Assembly (NCBI GenBank): GCA_019279435.1
Contig: JAAALK010000079.1
Location: forward strand, 61,700,330 to 61,764,329
Reading direction: 5' to 3'
Length of the DNA: 64,000 nucleotides
From: Zizania palustris
Lineage: Eukaryota; Streptophyta; Magnoliopsida; Poales; Poaceae
Shown: positions 47,398 through 59,739 of the stretch, piece after piece
Layout of the letters: each line of letters opens with the position of its first letter
Numbering within the stretch: position 1 is the first letter of the stretch
Position numbers and translations under genes: made by a program
Notes under the pieces: model-generated
The model's input: only the letters and a program-made list of their open reading frames with translations
Database searches by the model: none
Told to the model about the DNA's origin: nothing

Positions 47398-49987
47398 CTA
47401 GGAGCGTTTGGATTGGAAGGCGGCGGAGAAGTTCGGGATCCTGTCGAGGTGGCGGAGGGCGCGCTCCGCCGTCTGCCGCGTGCGCGGGTCGCCGTTGCGG
47501 TACGCCTCCACGAGCGCCGACGCCACGGTCTGGTCGGCGGCCACTTCCCTGGCGATCTCCTCCACCCGCAGGATGCGTTCCACCGCCCAAACCGCCCGCC
47601 GCTGCAGCGCTTCTGTGCGGCTCTCCACCAGGATGTCCACCACCGGCTTCAGCCCGTCGGCTTCCCCCAGGACCACCACCCCTTCCCTCGCGTCCACGCC
47701 GTCGCACACCAGCGTCGACAGCGCCGCCAGGGCCGCCTCCACGACGCGCCCGTCGAGGTGGTCCAGGCACGCCACCAGCCGCTCCACCGCCTTGTTCCCG
47801 TCCGTCTGCGCCAGGCAGAACGTCTCCCGCAGCGAGCAGAAGCCGCCGTGCACGCGGCACACCCCCGCGGTGGCCGACGCCGCTGCTGACGCCGGTTTCC
47901 TCCCGAAGCATGCGCACTCTAGCCACGACGGAGACGGCGGCGGCTGCGGCGGCGGGACAGCCGTCAGGTGTTTCGACTGGAGTGACAGCTTCTCCAACGC
48001 CATTGCCGAGTAGAGCTGCACCGTGTCCAGGCCGTTGGCGCGGAGCAGAGCGACGAAGAGCGGCGCCAGGCCGGCCTCCCGCGCGAACTCGATGTACTCG
48101 GGGCCCTCCTCCAGCGCGCACGTCGCCCGGTACATCACCTTCACCACCCCCTCCGTCAGCGGCGTCATGTACCTGTTCCCGCCGCGGATGGTGCCTCGCC
48201 GGAGCTCCGACAGCTTGGGGGCAAGCGTCCTGAACGCCCCCAGGTCGAACAGCTGCCGCGTCAGGCTATTGTCCCCCTCGGGGAGGTCGCCGAGCAACCC
48301 CACGGCGGCCGCCTGCTCCTCCGTGACGCCTCCGCCTTCGTCGGAGGAGATGGCCCTAAGCAGGCTACTCAGGCTTCCCCCGAGGGCATCGGCGAGCTCG
48401 GCGCCCATGTGCGGGGCGAGGTTGCGCAGGAGCTTGACGGACTCGACGCGGATTTCCTGGTGCGTGGCCTCGATGAACTGGATGAGGCTGATGATGGCGC
48501 CGGAGCTCTTGACCGCCGCGACGACGTTGGCGACCGTCGACGGGGACCGGGTGAGGCTGGCGAGGACGCTGAGGAGCTTGCTTCCGATGGCGGTGCCGGT
48601 GTTACTGATGAGATGGAGTAGGCTATGCACGACGTCCTCCGATAGAAGTGTCCTGCGGCCGCTGCCGTCGTCGTCGATCGGGATTGACCGGAAGTCGGCA
48701 CCGGAGGCGACGAGGTTGGCGAGGATGGTGGCGGCTAGCTCCTTGAGCCTCGTCTGGAGGTATCCGTTGGAGAAGAGGACGTCGTTGACGAGCGGAGGCA
48801 GGATGCGGGCTCGCTGCAGTAGCAGCTTGGCGCTGGCCTCGCTGGAGGAGATCTCCTTGAGGGCCTTTAGGGTGGCCTCCCTTGCCGGCGTATCGCCGTT
48901 CCTGAGTATCCCCACCAGCAGCGGCCCAGCCTGCTCGGCCACCACCGCCTTGTCGTCGTTCGTCAGCGCGAGCTCGCCGAGGTAGTCTGCCATGACGACC
49001 TGCATCTCCGGCTCGCCCTGAAGCAGCCTGGTGAGGAGCGGCTGAAGCCTGCCATTGTCGGCCAACTGCTTGACGTTGGCGTCGAACCGGTCGAGGTTCC
49101 GGAGCGTGCTCTCCGCCTTCTCGACGGCGACGGCGCTCTCAGACTTGCTGCTCGCCATCCCGACAAGCAGCAGTATGGCGCCGTACACCGCGCCGATCCG
49201 CTCGCACGTCGGCTCGTGCCCGGACAGCTCTTGCAGCAGCGACACCGCCAGCTCCCGCTCTTGGGCATGTTCGTTCGACAAGAATTTGATGATCGTGCGT
49301 ATGGTGTCACCTTTCTCCAACTCCTCCTGCAGAACAAATCGCAGAAATTAAGGATTTTCCCTGGGTTTCTTCGATAATCCAATTGTTTGAGATGAAATTT
49401 CCGACCTTGTTGTCGTCGTTGTCCTCGACGAGGACGCGGAGGACCTGTAGGGACTTGAGCCGGAGCCTCCTGCTGCCGCTCTTGAGCATCTCGGCGACGG
49501 TGGGCAGGACGCCGCGCCGGCGGACGAGGTCCTTTCTAGCGGCACTCCTCTGGCATATCTGCGAGACGTACACCAAGGCGCGCAGCGCGGCGTCCTTCTG
49601 CTCCTCGTCGCCGCCGCCGCCGCCGCGGGGCAGCTTGAGGCCGGTGCCGACGAGGGAGGCGCAGGCCCGGTCCATCTCCTTCTCCTCGTTCCGCGCCCGC
49701 CACTCCTGGATGACGCTGCGCAGCGCCACGCTCGGGGTCGCCTCCGTGGTGTGGAGCTCCCGCTGCGTGAGCGGGCACGTCGGCCGGCGGCCGTTGTCCC
49801 TGCACTCGCGGAACCACTTGAGGATCGCTTCCCGCTCGAACGTCTGCCCGGTCTCGATCGTCACCGGGTCACGCATCACCTGCTTCGTCAGCGGGCACAC
49901 GAACGCCTCGAACGCGCCCTCCTCCTCCTCCTTCCACTGCTCCTCCGACAGCTCCAACCCGTCTCCCTCCACGCCTTCAGCCGCCAT
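47398..49987 (-). CDS. U-box/ARM-repeat E3 ubiquitin ligase, SAUL1/PUB44-like
   Basis: The two coding exons are 49406-49987 and 47398-49326, giving 836 residues; SAUL1 has about 800. The U-box (about 27-97) reads FEAFVCPLTKQVMRDPVTIE, then GQTFEREAILKWF and CPLTQREL. A large armadillo-repeat region follows, with a Cys-rich insert near the end (ECACFGRKP ... CRVHGGFCSLRETFC) that is also present in SAUL1. The C terminus ends RALRHLDRIPNFSAAF, the family ending. Plant SAUL1/PUB43/44 proteins work at the plasma membrane, hold back early senescence and take part in immunity; applying this to the grass gene is inference. In-frame upstream ATGs at 50023 and 50098 could lengthen the N terminus; 49987 was chosen because the acidic stretch before the U-box follows it directly. 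Confidence 0.93.
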
Positions 49988-50329
49988 GAATCCTATCTCT
50001 CCTCTCCAGCTACCGACCACCATGCATCGATCACCAAGGAGCTCAAGGGGATAAAACGAAGGGATCACGCACACAAACCTGGAATGAAAATGGAGCAATC
50101 GGTTCCCTCCTGAATCTTAACTCAACCTGCGCCACAGATGGCTGGCCGGCCGGCCGGCGGTGGAGGACGACTGAGTTCTGGAGTCGGAGCTTAGCGTAAA
50201 ACTAAAAATGGAGTAAGACGGCAATTGGTGGGCAACGAACGCCCGCCACGGCCACGTCGACTGCTTCTTTGTTTACTTTCTCCCCTAGTAATGAACCCAT
50301 GACCAAATCCATCACATGCACACCCTCTC

Positions 50330-50600
50330 ACCAAACGGTTTTTTGTAGTATCGAAAAAGCAATACTGCAATATAACTGCAATATTATACCACAGTATTAT
50401 ACTGAAAGGTGTTTGACAATTTTATCTGAAATCTCTGTTGTAGTATTAGAAATATTGCGTTCAATTTACAGTATTGAAAACTTTAGTACGAAATACTTTT
50501 TTTAAAACTGTGGTATTATAAACTGTAATATTGTCATAGATATAGTATAGTGTAGTTTTTAAAATACTGTAGTTTCCAAAAACTTTGTTCCCCAAATAGG
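50330..50600. mobile_element. MITE-like imperfect inverted repeat
   Basis: The flanks ccaaacggttttttgtagta and, reversed, ggggaacaaagtttttggaa with tactgtagt words are weakly inverted, and the interior repeats tactgta/tacagta. No clear target duplication was found. Confidence 0.35.
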
Positions 50601-51137
50601 ACCTAAGTTTTTGACATTGTCCCCTGTATAGAACTTTAACCATTAATATCCTCAACGGCTATAAAACTGATCCTATTAAATATAAACATAAAAAGTCAAA
50701 TCAACAATAGATAGCGGGCGAATCAAAGATGAAAAGAAGACGAGACAAACAAGCAGCGCGTCGGCCTGTAACGCGCAGTGTTGGACCGACACACCGCGTC
50801 AAACGAAAATCCAGAAGCGTTCAATTAAGGTGAGCTGATGCACTCATGCATCATGCTCGTCGCAAAAACTGAAAAAAAATAAAGGGAGCCAGGACATTTT
50901 CAGCCCGTTGGGGAGAAATCTGAATCCGAGATGAAATAAGAAACTACGACGCGTCTAACCGTAGCTTTAGCGTGCAAAGTTTGGCAACTAAAGCAAGAGC
51001 GTGAGCTGAGGATTTGTATGAGTAATCAATTACCATGTAGATGAGTTCGTTGACATAATCATACGATAAAATGGATGAGTACAGTACAGCTTGCCCGTTT
51101 AGGATTCCGGACGAAGTCACCAAGCCTACTCCAAACT

Positions 51138-51819
51138 GCACGTGAGTCAACCAGGGGTTCACACGTACGGTAATAACCGGCCAACCGTGCCGTTTCTCGG
51201 TAAACGGCCGCCTGATCATAAACAGGATGGTTTGGTTTGAAATAAAAATTTAAATTTAAATTTTTAATTATAAAAAATGATGTAAATAGTAGGTGATATA
51301 TGATAATTTTTTATCATTTTTTAAAAAAATTGATTTAAATTTAGAAAAAAATTAGTAAAAAATTTAAAACTGTCCGCACGTGAGTCAACCAGGGGTTCAC
51401 ACGGTAATAACTGGCCAACCGTGCCGTTTCTCGGTAAACGGCCGCCTGATCATAAACAGGATGCTTTGGTTTGAAATGAAAATTTAAATTTAAATTTTTA
51501 ATTATAAAAAATGATGTAAATAGTAGGTGATATATGATATTTTTATCATTTTAAAAAATATATTTAAATTTAGAAAAAAATTAGCAAAAAATTTAAAACT
51601 GTCCGCACGTGAGTCAACCAGGGGTTCACACGGTAATAACTGGCCAACCGTGCCGTTTCTCGGTAAACGGTCGCCTGATCATAAACAGGATGGTTTGGTT
51701 TGAAATGAAAAATTACATTTAAATTTTTAATTATAAAAATGATGTAAATAGTAGGTGATATATGATAATTTTTGATCATTTTTTTAAAAAAATTTAGCAA
51801 AAAATTTAAAACTGTCCGG
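51138..51819. repeat. Three-copy tandem repeat, unit about 230-238 bp
   Basis: Units begin gcacgtgagtcaaccagggg at 51138, 51376 and 51605. Each has a GC-rich head with cgtgccgtttctcggtaaac and cgcctgatcataaacaggat, and an AT-rich tail ending aaaatttaaaactgtcc. The units are nearly identical in the head and differ by small indels in the tail. The third lacks part of the tail. Confidence 0.92.
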
Positions 51820-52479
51820 TCTAATAGGCTATTGTTGCTGTTTTTATTTTTTACAAAAAGGTAATATTAAATTTATGACACTCTAAAATTTAATTTAAAA
51901 CACATGCCATACCATTTTTTTCAATGTATCACATTTTTTATATTTTTATAGTTTTTCTAGATTTTCACATTTTAAAAAATTTCTATGTTTTTTGTTTTCC
52001 CTATAATTTTAAAAAATATATCAATTTTCAACACAAATCCCACCGGTTGCCGACACCAAACAGGACTCAAACTGACATCAGTAATTGATGTTTACCGCTA
52101 GATTATTGGTCCAAACTGAACCATAATCGAGTGTAAATCGCAGAATATATAACCGTTCAGTTTAAAAACTAAATTCAAATTTAGCTCATTTGCATGACCT
52201 CACGCTAGCTATCTCCGTCTCTGCACACTCTGCTCGTCCTGCACTCCCAGCCACATCACCCGCAGGCCACAGGCCGCCCTGCGACTGCGAGCAAGCGATG
52301 CGTGCTCTTCCACTGAATTGCTGTTGTCTCTTTAGATCAATGCAAAGTTATACTGCAAAAAAATTCATATTAACCAGCAGGCCCTAGAAAGGTGGGCATT
52401 TGTTATGGCATGCCCATTGAACTGCCTTGCAAATGATCAATCTTTAACAAGTATAATTCTTTAGTTTTGGCCTGAACAA

Positions 52480-53000
52480 TTCACTGATTCTGCAGACGAA
52501 GCTCCAGTACAGCCTCATCATCGCCGTCCCGGAACTGGAGGCCGGGATGGCTCGCGCTGCAGCAATCCAGATCAGCTCAGCAACCTCGAGCTCATGGCGT
52601 ACGTCGTCACTGATCCTGATATGATCTCGCAAGCTTGTACCGTGATGTCCATGCCCGCGGTGAAAGGTTGGATCGCCGAGCTCAGCTCCCATGCATCCCG
52701 TGGTTGAAGATGATCGTGCTCATCGGCAACGGCAGCGGCACTGGCACATGCACACGCCGGACGGTGGCCGCCGTAGTGTAATGTTGACGTCGTCGACGGA
52801 GTCACGGAGCAGGATACCGCTCCAGATCGAGAATTCGAGATCGACCCAGTCCATGGTACCGACTTCCTCTTCGCATCTGAGCGATATCACCTTAGTGGTG
52901 AGTGGTGACAAGGCGGCGTTTGTGCCGGAAGCACTAGTCGGCGATTTGCACCGGGAAGCAGCCTCGCCATGGGGCATTAGTTCACTCATTACAAGTCAAA
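52480..53000 (-). pseudogene. Degenerate coding remnant, possibly DUF1618-type
   Basis: A GC-rich island in AT-rich DNA. On the minus strand, broken frames contain GTMDWVDLEFSIWSGILLRD, which recalls the MGWVDLWRGILLCD motif of grass DUF1618 proteins, and elsewhere DITVQACEIISGSVTTYA. Frames shift and stop repeatedly, so no intact protein is possible. The plus strand also has an open stretch here, so even the strand is not certain. Confidence 0.3.
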
Positions 53001-53003
53001 ACT

Positions 53004-53086
53004 CTTGTCGACCTCTCAACCATCGAGATATCCTGTCGACCTCTCAACCATCGAGAGATCCTGTCGACCGTTAAAAGGTCGACAGA
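53004..53086. repeat. Small tandem duplication next to a perfect hairpin
   Basis: Two copies of tgtcgacctctcaaccatcg follow one another, then ctgtcgaccgttaaaaggtcgacag forms a 10-bp stem (ctgtcgacc / ggtcgacag) with a short loop. Confidence 0.6.
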
Positions 53087-53269
53087 AGCCAACTTTTTTC
53101 GGTCGGTTTATTTTTTTCATCTGTCGGCATTTTAAACTCTCGGCACTGTCGAGGTCTAGCTTTGCAATTTTTTATCCATCCATCCAGAAATGTAATTTCG
53201 CGAAAAATAAATATTATTTATAAAACACACGTGACCATGAATCCATGATACCACAAAGTAACTTATGCA

Positions 53270-53425
53270 TTTTAATTCGTTCGTTTCAGAATATAAGTTA
53301 TTTTAATCTTATCTAGATTAATTTAGAGAGCAATGACTTTAGGGATATATTCAAAGCATATATATCAATCTATAGATAAATCTAGGTAAAAATATAAGGA
53401 CTTACATTTTAAACAGAGTAATTAC
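53270..53425. mobile_element. Stowaway-like MITE remnant
   Basis: The left part cgttcgtttcagaatataag and the right part aaatataaggacttacattt (inverted) resemble the cgtccca-aaatataag ends of grass Stowaway elements. The copy is degenerate and target sites were not defined. Confidence 0.4.
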
Positions 53426-53712
53426 CTTATAATTACTTATGTAATAAGGGTAACAGTGTTATCTACAAATAGGTCTTAATTGACACCGTAACAGAGGGAA
53501 GTTTTCAAAGAAAAATACGAGTGACCATATATATCTCAGTCTTTATTCTTCAACACAGGTAATGTTGCATATCACAACAAAGTTACTGGGCTAATCCATC
53601 CCCAATAAGCGCAGTTCACAGAGGATCGAGAAAATGGAAATTACATCAAGCTAGTATCGACGAACGTGAACAAAACACGTGATCTGAAACATGTTGCTGA
53701 TCTCTTTATATT

Positions 53713-56700
53713 TCAAGCTTCCTTTGGGACAAGTCGGATCTGAAACCCTTGGGGGAATTGTGGTCCAGGAGAGAGCACCAATTTTCCTCCCTTGATCGTT
53801 TTCCATCTGCCATGTGTGCACACAAGATCGTCATATAAAATTAAACACTTGTGTACATATACATATATACATACGTGGATGAGTCGGGATTTTAAACTAA
53901 AATTTCCGTCGAAGTAGCCTTAAGTAAAGGGTGGTGCGGTGAACTGGAGGTTATTACATACCTGTACTTGGTGACTAAGCAATGGAGGAAGATGGCCATT
54001 TGCAGCTTGGCGAAATCTGCACCAACACACAAGCGCAGCCCCCCTCCGAAGGCCATGAAATCCTTGGAGGCACCACCAGCTGGTTCAGCACTATCCTGTA
54101 TGCATGCATGTATACATATATAACGTTATGCATGTCAAAACTAAACTTTGCAAAGATCGATGCAATGCTATGATCTGCACCTACATGAAGAACTTGGAAA
54201 ATATATAAACGAGACATGAAAAAAAAATTGACAACACATCGAGAGTACTACTGCACAGTACAGTACGTGTCCGTTATGGATTTCACCGACCTTCCATCTC
54301 CAAGGGTTGAATATGTTGGGGTCCTTGTAAACCACAGGGTTTAGGTGAACAGTGGAAGGACAAATCATAATTTTGGATCCTTTTGGGATAGCATAACCTG
54401 CATATGTATATATACATGTGGTTTAATTAGAGATTAGTTTTTCATAATATATTGAAAAATGTTTTCTACTACTAATTAAATTGTCTATGTATGTATGCAT
54501 TATATTCTGTTGCTAAGGATAACGACTTCATATATACCTTTTATAATAACATCCTCCTTTGCTTTTCTAAACATCACGGCAGCGATGTTAGCCAGCCTCA
54601 AAGATTCATGTACAACCTGAAAATAATAGAGCAAATTGAGTGTACATCTTGTTCAAGTATTTGACTTTAATCCGTAAGAATGCTAGCTTGAATGGTGAGC
54701 TGATCTTTATTTTTTTCTATAAAATATATATGCTTACGGCCAGAATTGACGGCACATACGTGAGATGTAAATTTCATTGATTTGTATTCCTCCCATGTGA
54801 TTTCAGAGCTCGGATCAACCCTTCTTTTTATGACGTTATCGTGCTCCTCCTGGATACCAAATATCAGTTGCTCATCAAATGTAACCCGGCTTATTAGCAG
54901 TAGCATTACAACAGTAATACTTTTGTTAGTATTAAGATCTCCCGGGAGCCCTAACAAACTTTCTGATCTCCAACGCCCTGATCGGGGACATCCTAAGTGA
55001 TTATGTTGAGGGGTCCCCGTCGTGCGAGACACATATAAGAGGGGATGTCAGTGCACACGGATTGGCTGTTGTTCGTGTGCTCTAGCTCTACCCTACACCA
55101 CCTAAGTCACCCGATATGCGCTAGTGTGCCGAAGTGGCGGGAAACTTCCCTTGACTCCTCTACGTCGCTCACAGGTAGGGGTGGGCAAAAAATAACCGAA
55201 AACCGAAAACCGAACCGAACCGAACCGAACCGAACCGAAAAACACCTAATTTCGGGGTTTTTTAAAAAAATCGGTTTTGATTTTGGAATAATTCGGTTTT
55301 CGGTTTTCGGTTCGGTTTTTGTATTTACCAAACCGAACAAACCGTATTACCGAACCGAAATCACAAAGGCCGCCACATGTTAGCAAGCCACAATGCCCAC
55401 AAAGGCTTCAGCCCATTGTCAGTTGCCAAGCAACGAAGGCCTCTAGCCAAACAGGGCTTAGCCCATTGCCAGCGTCCATGCACAAAGGCCTCAACGCTAA
55501 TTGCCCCGTGTTGCTACGAATTTGTTGACGGTCCAGCAAATTTCTGCGTTGTTTCCCCCGCGGCTTGGGCAGTTGTCCGCCCGAATTCGGTTAACTGAAA
55601 AAACCGAAAAACCGAACCGAATTTTTTCGGTTTTTTCGGTTCGGTTTCAATGAATCTTTGCATGTTTATCGGTTCCTTATCTATAAAAACCGAACTTTTT
55701 AAAAACCGAAAAAACCGAACCGATATAACCGATAAAACCGAATGCCCAGCCCTACTCACAGGGCTCTGACGCCACTGACGGACCCTGACAACATGACGTC
55801 TTCATTGTCTTCGCCCAAACCAGAAGGTAAACCCGGCTAGTCCTATCCCCAGTGATCCTCTAAGAAATCTAACAACTTTTACATAGTAGGCATCAAATAT
55901 ATATCAAGCATTCATATCGCAAGTTGTAGTTCTTATGTACGTTCTAATTGTGGGGGTGTATCATAACGATAGTGTTAATTTTGCTACACATGTCGGTGTT
56001 TTAGATGCACACTGACACCAGGCAAGTCATGAAAACAAAACATTATATTGCCAATGCAACACTAGCATTAAAATTTTGCAACTAGCTTACTGATAGTTCT
56101 TGCAAGGCCTTGGGATTATCCGTCAGAAAGCGGAGCACAACGGTTATTGCGGACGACGTGGTCTCAAAGCTGGCGAATAGCAGCATGAAGAGCAGGTTCA
56201 ATGCAGCATCCTCGCTCATTGTAGGCTTCTCCTGCTTCAGCTCTTCGATCAGGACATCGATGAAGTCCATGTTGTTTTCCCGGCGCTGTGTAATAATTTC
56301 CTTCATCCTCTTATTGACCAATCCTTTCAACATCTTCATCACATTCTTTCGCCCCTACAGGGATCGATCCAATTGATCTCCATCAGGGATCACAAGCTTT
56401 ATTTTATTTTCAAGAAAATGTGACCGGACCAATCCTAGAAAGTAGAAAGGGGAAACTGAACACTCTTGAGATGCAGGTAATTAAAATACGAAGCCGCTTA
56501 ATTATATATTGAGAGTAACAAATTATCAAATCTTTCGCTAAGATAAGATAGATATACGTCAAGTCAAAATTCGACGTGTAGTGTATCAAATTTGTATGTG
56601 TTTAATTACCTGCATGCATTTGTAGAACGCAGTGCCAGGAATGCAAAGCGGAAATGCCAGAAGGCCCCGGTTGAAAGCATCGTACTGTTTCCACATCTCT

Positions 56701-58287
56701 CCATCCGAGGTTGAGTCGTAGCTGATTAACTTTTTGGCTGTAACGCTGAATATCATCTGCAAAAATATGCGTGTTGGTAATGATCTGCATATATAGTTAA
56801 TCTGTGTAACAGTTCATGCATGCGTGATTGACCGATGAACGACAGTACACATACGTACATTTGAGATTGCCTCCTTGAGTTCGATGGTTGGGTGATCGAG
56901 CCACGAGAGCAGGCTGGCCTGAGCCGTTTTCTGCACATCCTGGATGATGGCTCGCCGGAGGTTTTCCGGGCCGAATAGCCGGAGGACCAAGTTCCTGATG
57001 TGCTTGTGAGACGACCCATGCGTCGTGATGATACTGTCAGCGCCGATGATCCTGATGAACGAATCCGGGTACCAAATCTGGAATAGCCTCTCCTCTTGTT
57101 GGAACACAAAGTTGTTCAGCTCTGGATCGAGGGAGACAATCAGGTCTTCCCCAACCAGCAGGTTTGTCCTGAAAACTGGACCGTATCTGCACCAGAGAGA
57201 TATTATTGAGAGTTAATATAAACTAGTAGTCAAGCTAGCATACGGAGTTTTTTTCATGGTACCTTAAAATTTTATTCGGACAGCTCATATTTAAAATAAG
57301 TGACATATTACTTTTTATAGAAAGTATGTTGGCGCACACAACAATTGATATCCTTTAATTTATTTTATGTTTGAATTGTGAATCGGTGAATTTTGAATGT
57401 TGAAATTTAATTTTCGCAGTTGTATTTAGTTTTGAAGATCATAAATTATATGGGCCCACAATGCTGTGATAATCCTGATGTGATTAGATGGAAAACTAGA
57501 TACGGTGACTGGCTATAGCCGGTTAACCTTTTTTAATTTCAATTATTTATTTTAAATGCTCTTAATTAACCTATCATATATATATACATATACATATACA
57601 TATACATATACGGGAACGCTATTCTACACTATGTGTGTAGAATAATTATTCTACACCGACTACTTTCAGTAGTTGATTTTCTCAGTAGAATAGGAATTGA
57701 TTACTACTTTTTTCTCAGTAGTAAATTTTTCGGTAGAATAGTTATTTTACACCCGTGCTGTAGGATAGCATTTATATATATATATATGGGAGCACTATTC
57801 TACACCGACTACTTTTAGTAGTAGATTTTCTCAGTAGAATAACAATTAAGTATTATTTTTTTCTCAGTAGTAGATTTCTTGGTAGAATAATTATTTTACA
57901 CCCGTAGTGTAGGATAACATATACATATATATATATATACTGTACGTGTTGCGTGCATGTATGCATGCTGTTGCCTGGATCATTATATTATATTTACCTA
58001 TCCAAGCGACGCTTGAAGAAGAGAGGCAGGTTAAGAGAGGGGCTCCGGGCAAAGAACTCGAGCGTCTCGCCGAGGAAAGGGAGGCCCCTTGACCCCGGCG
58101 GCGGCGTCGCTCCGCCTGCAGCTTCGCATGGCCGACGACGTCGACTGCTGCTGTCGTCCCATCTGATCAAGAGCAAACAACGGCGGGCCAGCCATGCAGC
58201 TAACACAGCCATGCCGGCGGTGATGAGAGCTATGCAAGACATGCCCATTACTACTACTACACCCTCCATTATTTGCATGCAATACAT
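53713..58287 (-). CDS. Cytochrome P450, CYP87-like
   Basis: The nine exons are 57998-58287, 56859-57186, 56610-56756, 56091-56354, 54760-54849, 54538-54616, 54291-54397, 53962-54095 and 53713-53806, giving 510 residues. It is an ER-anchored haem monooxygenase of the CYP85 clan. An N-terminal anchor (GMSCIALITAGMAVLAAWLA) and the Pro-rich hinge PPPGSRGLPFLGETLEF come first. The oxygen-binding I helix reads LLFASFETTSSA. The ExxR motif is ESLR, the PERF-type motif is FNPWRW, and the haem loop is FGGGLRLCVG with the ligand Cys. All key residues are present, so it should be active. The pattern best matches CYP87, a family tied to triterpenoid or steroid-type oxidation; substrate unknown. The first ATG after the TATA box is 58287; 58269 (MEGVV) is an alternative. 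Intron 4 holds a hAT MITE, and intron 1 an element in a TA microsatellite. Confidence 0.92.
54850..56090. other. P450 intron 4 with nested foreign DNA
   Basis: Around the hAT element, 54930-55167 and 55763-55860 are more GC-rich than other introns here and read like a single older insertion (gatcggggacatc, ggggtccccgtcgtgcgaga, cacatataagagggg). Its ends were not found. The hAT element therefore probably jumped into an earlier transposon. Confidence 0.4.
55176..55754. mobile_element. hAT-type element with ACCGAA repeats, TSD ctcacagg
   Basis: It starts TAGGGGTGGGCA and ends TGCCCAGCCCTA (inverse with one mismatch). Identical 8-bp repeats ctcacagg lie at 55168-55175 and 55755-55762. The arms are built from many copies of accgaa and, inverted, ttcggt, which should fold into a long hairpin and are probably transposase-binding repeats. 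The core (55370-55590) is unrelated single-copy-looking DNA. Related ends occur in the element at 11952-12456. Confidence 0.9.
57576..57940. repeat. Two tandem elements embedded in (TA)n/(TATACA)n microsatellite
   Basis: Two related units (57612-57770 and 57788-57920) begin ggga(a/g)c(g/a)ctattctaca and end cccgt(g/a)(c/g)tgtaggat. They are separated and flanked by tatata or atacat runs. Inside, cagtagaata and ctcagtagta recur. Small elements flanked on both sides by TA microsatellite resemble the rice Micron type, but identity was not checked. Confidence 0.65.
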
Positions 58288-58358
58288 GGCACGTACTAGC
58301 TATATACGTGATCGATAGATGAACTGCTGTGTGCTAACCACATGCTTGCAGGGTGGTC

Positions 58359-58366
58359 TATTTATA
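58359..58366 (-). promoter_or_regulatory. TATA box of the P450 gene
   Basis: The minus strand reads TATAAATAG 72 bp upstream of the first ATG (58287). Confidence 0.7.
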
Positions 58367-59739
58367 CACTGGCCTCAGCTCGCACGTCAGTCCTCTCATA
58401 TGGATTATTGACTTTATTAACTCTGGACACTACGTACTGGTTGAATTCTGAGGAATCTATTATATTAGACTATGAAAAATATATATATATATATATGTAA
58501 GAGTAATAAATAAAATACATCCACCATATCTTATATATATATCTTCCTCTCTAACTATATTACTGACATACAAAGGGTTATATATCTACCAGAAAGAGAG
58601 TATTTTTACGATATTATTCTCTATTGTCAAGATAGTGTTTAGTTCAGTGAATACGGAGGAATGAAATGAAATAGCTCAGAATCATCTCCTTCGCCAAAAA
58701 AAATTGGTATCGTACGGTTTGGTATCTACAGGAAATATTTTGTTTGTAATCGTTTGATTCCACCCGATTCCATTACATCCCTCAAATCAAACGACTATAT
58801 CACTCCATATTCAAGAATTATTTTTTCCCGTTCATTCTCATCCACCAAACCAAACATAACCTAAAAAAATGTGGTGGTGGTTGGTATGTGATGTGATACA
58901 GCTTCACGACCTTGTGCTCCATCCTTCATGCTCATGGAGAAATTTGTATATGAAAAAGTACAGTGAATTATAAATTTGAAAACTAGTTTACCGTGCAACT
59001 AACGCTGACATGACACAATATAATAGCGGTTTTCACTGACTAGACAATACATGTGGCGCTGACGTTGCCAAAAGAGTTAACTTTTTTCACAAAAAACACT
59101 TGCATGGAAGATGTTCGATAGAATACCACAAGCCATGTCGCACAACCACTGCTGCACCTTCTCGCATGTCGTGCCACGCCGAGGCGAGGACAGGAGCAAA
59201 GTTGGGCGGGCGCACGGGTGGGGCGTGTGGTGCAGTGGTAGAGTGGTGCGTGGGCGACGCACATGGGGGCGGGTGAGCGGCAAGGGCAGGGACATGTGGC
59301 TATCGTGCGGGAGGCCACCAGAGAGTAGGCGGGACACTCAGGCATTTCATTGAATACCTTTAATTTCACGTGTTGTCAGGGGAGAAATTTTTACTTTGTT
59401 TGCCAGGTCGGCGCGCCACGTGTGTTCTAGTTAGCGATGGTAGCCGAACATTGGGGATGGTGATCGCAGGATGGTGGGGTCATCAGGGGCATTTGAGATG
59501 GTGACCTGAGATGTCGAGGACTGTGGATCTATCAACCAATGGTGTTGAGGACCAGGACCGTTCTCGAGCCACGGCGAGTGGTGCGACCGCCTAAGGCCCG
59601 AAAAATTTAGGGGCCACAAATATATCTATATGTAGTATATCTAACTCAAGATATAGTATCGTGGCTCGTGATTTAATTAAATAATTTATTGAAAAAACAT
59701 TTGAAGAGTTATAGGTGTTTAAAAATAAATTTGTTTTTT

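Larger units (their letters stand above)
49988..53712. other. Intergenic, repeat-rich, U-box promoter to P450 3' end
   Basis: The U-box gene promoter (to about 50280) has a ggccggcc-rich stretch. Then come a MITE-like inverted repeat (50330-50600), a three-copy tandem array (51138-51819), AT-rich DNA, a GC-rich degenerate coding-like segment (52480-53000), a small tandem and hairpin (53004-53086), and a Stowaway-like remnant (53270-53425). Confidence 0.55.

Noticed and set aside
48023..48985. 320-residue plus-strand frame inside the U-box gene
   Set aside because: It is the antisense shadow of the ARM-repeat exon, with Ser/Arg-rich composition and no family match.
58631..58860. Possible MITE with gtttagttcagtgaat / accaaaccaaacat ends
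   Set aside because: The inverted repeat is weak and no target duplication could be found.
59218..59290. tRNA-like A-box sequence (tggtgcagtggtagagtgg)
   Set aside because: The A box fits, but there is no B box (GGTTCGANTCC) and no acceptor stem, so it is not a tRNA or a clear SINE.
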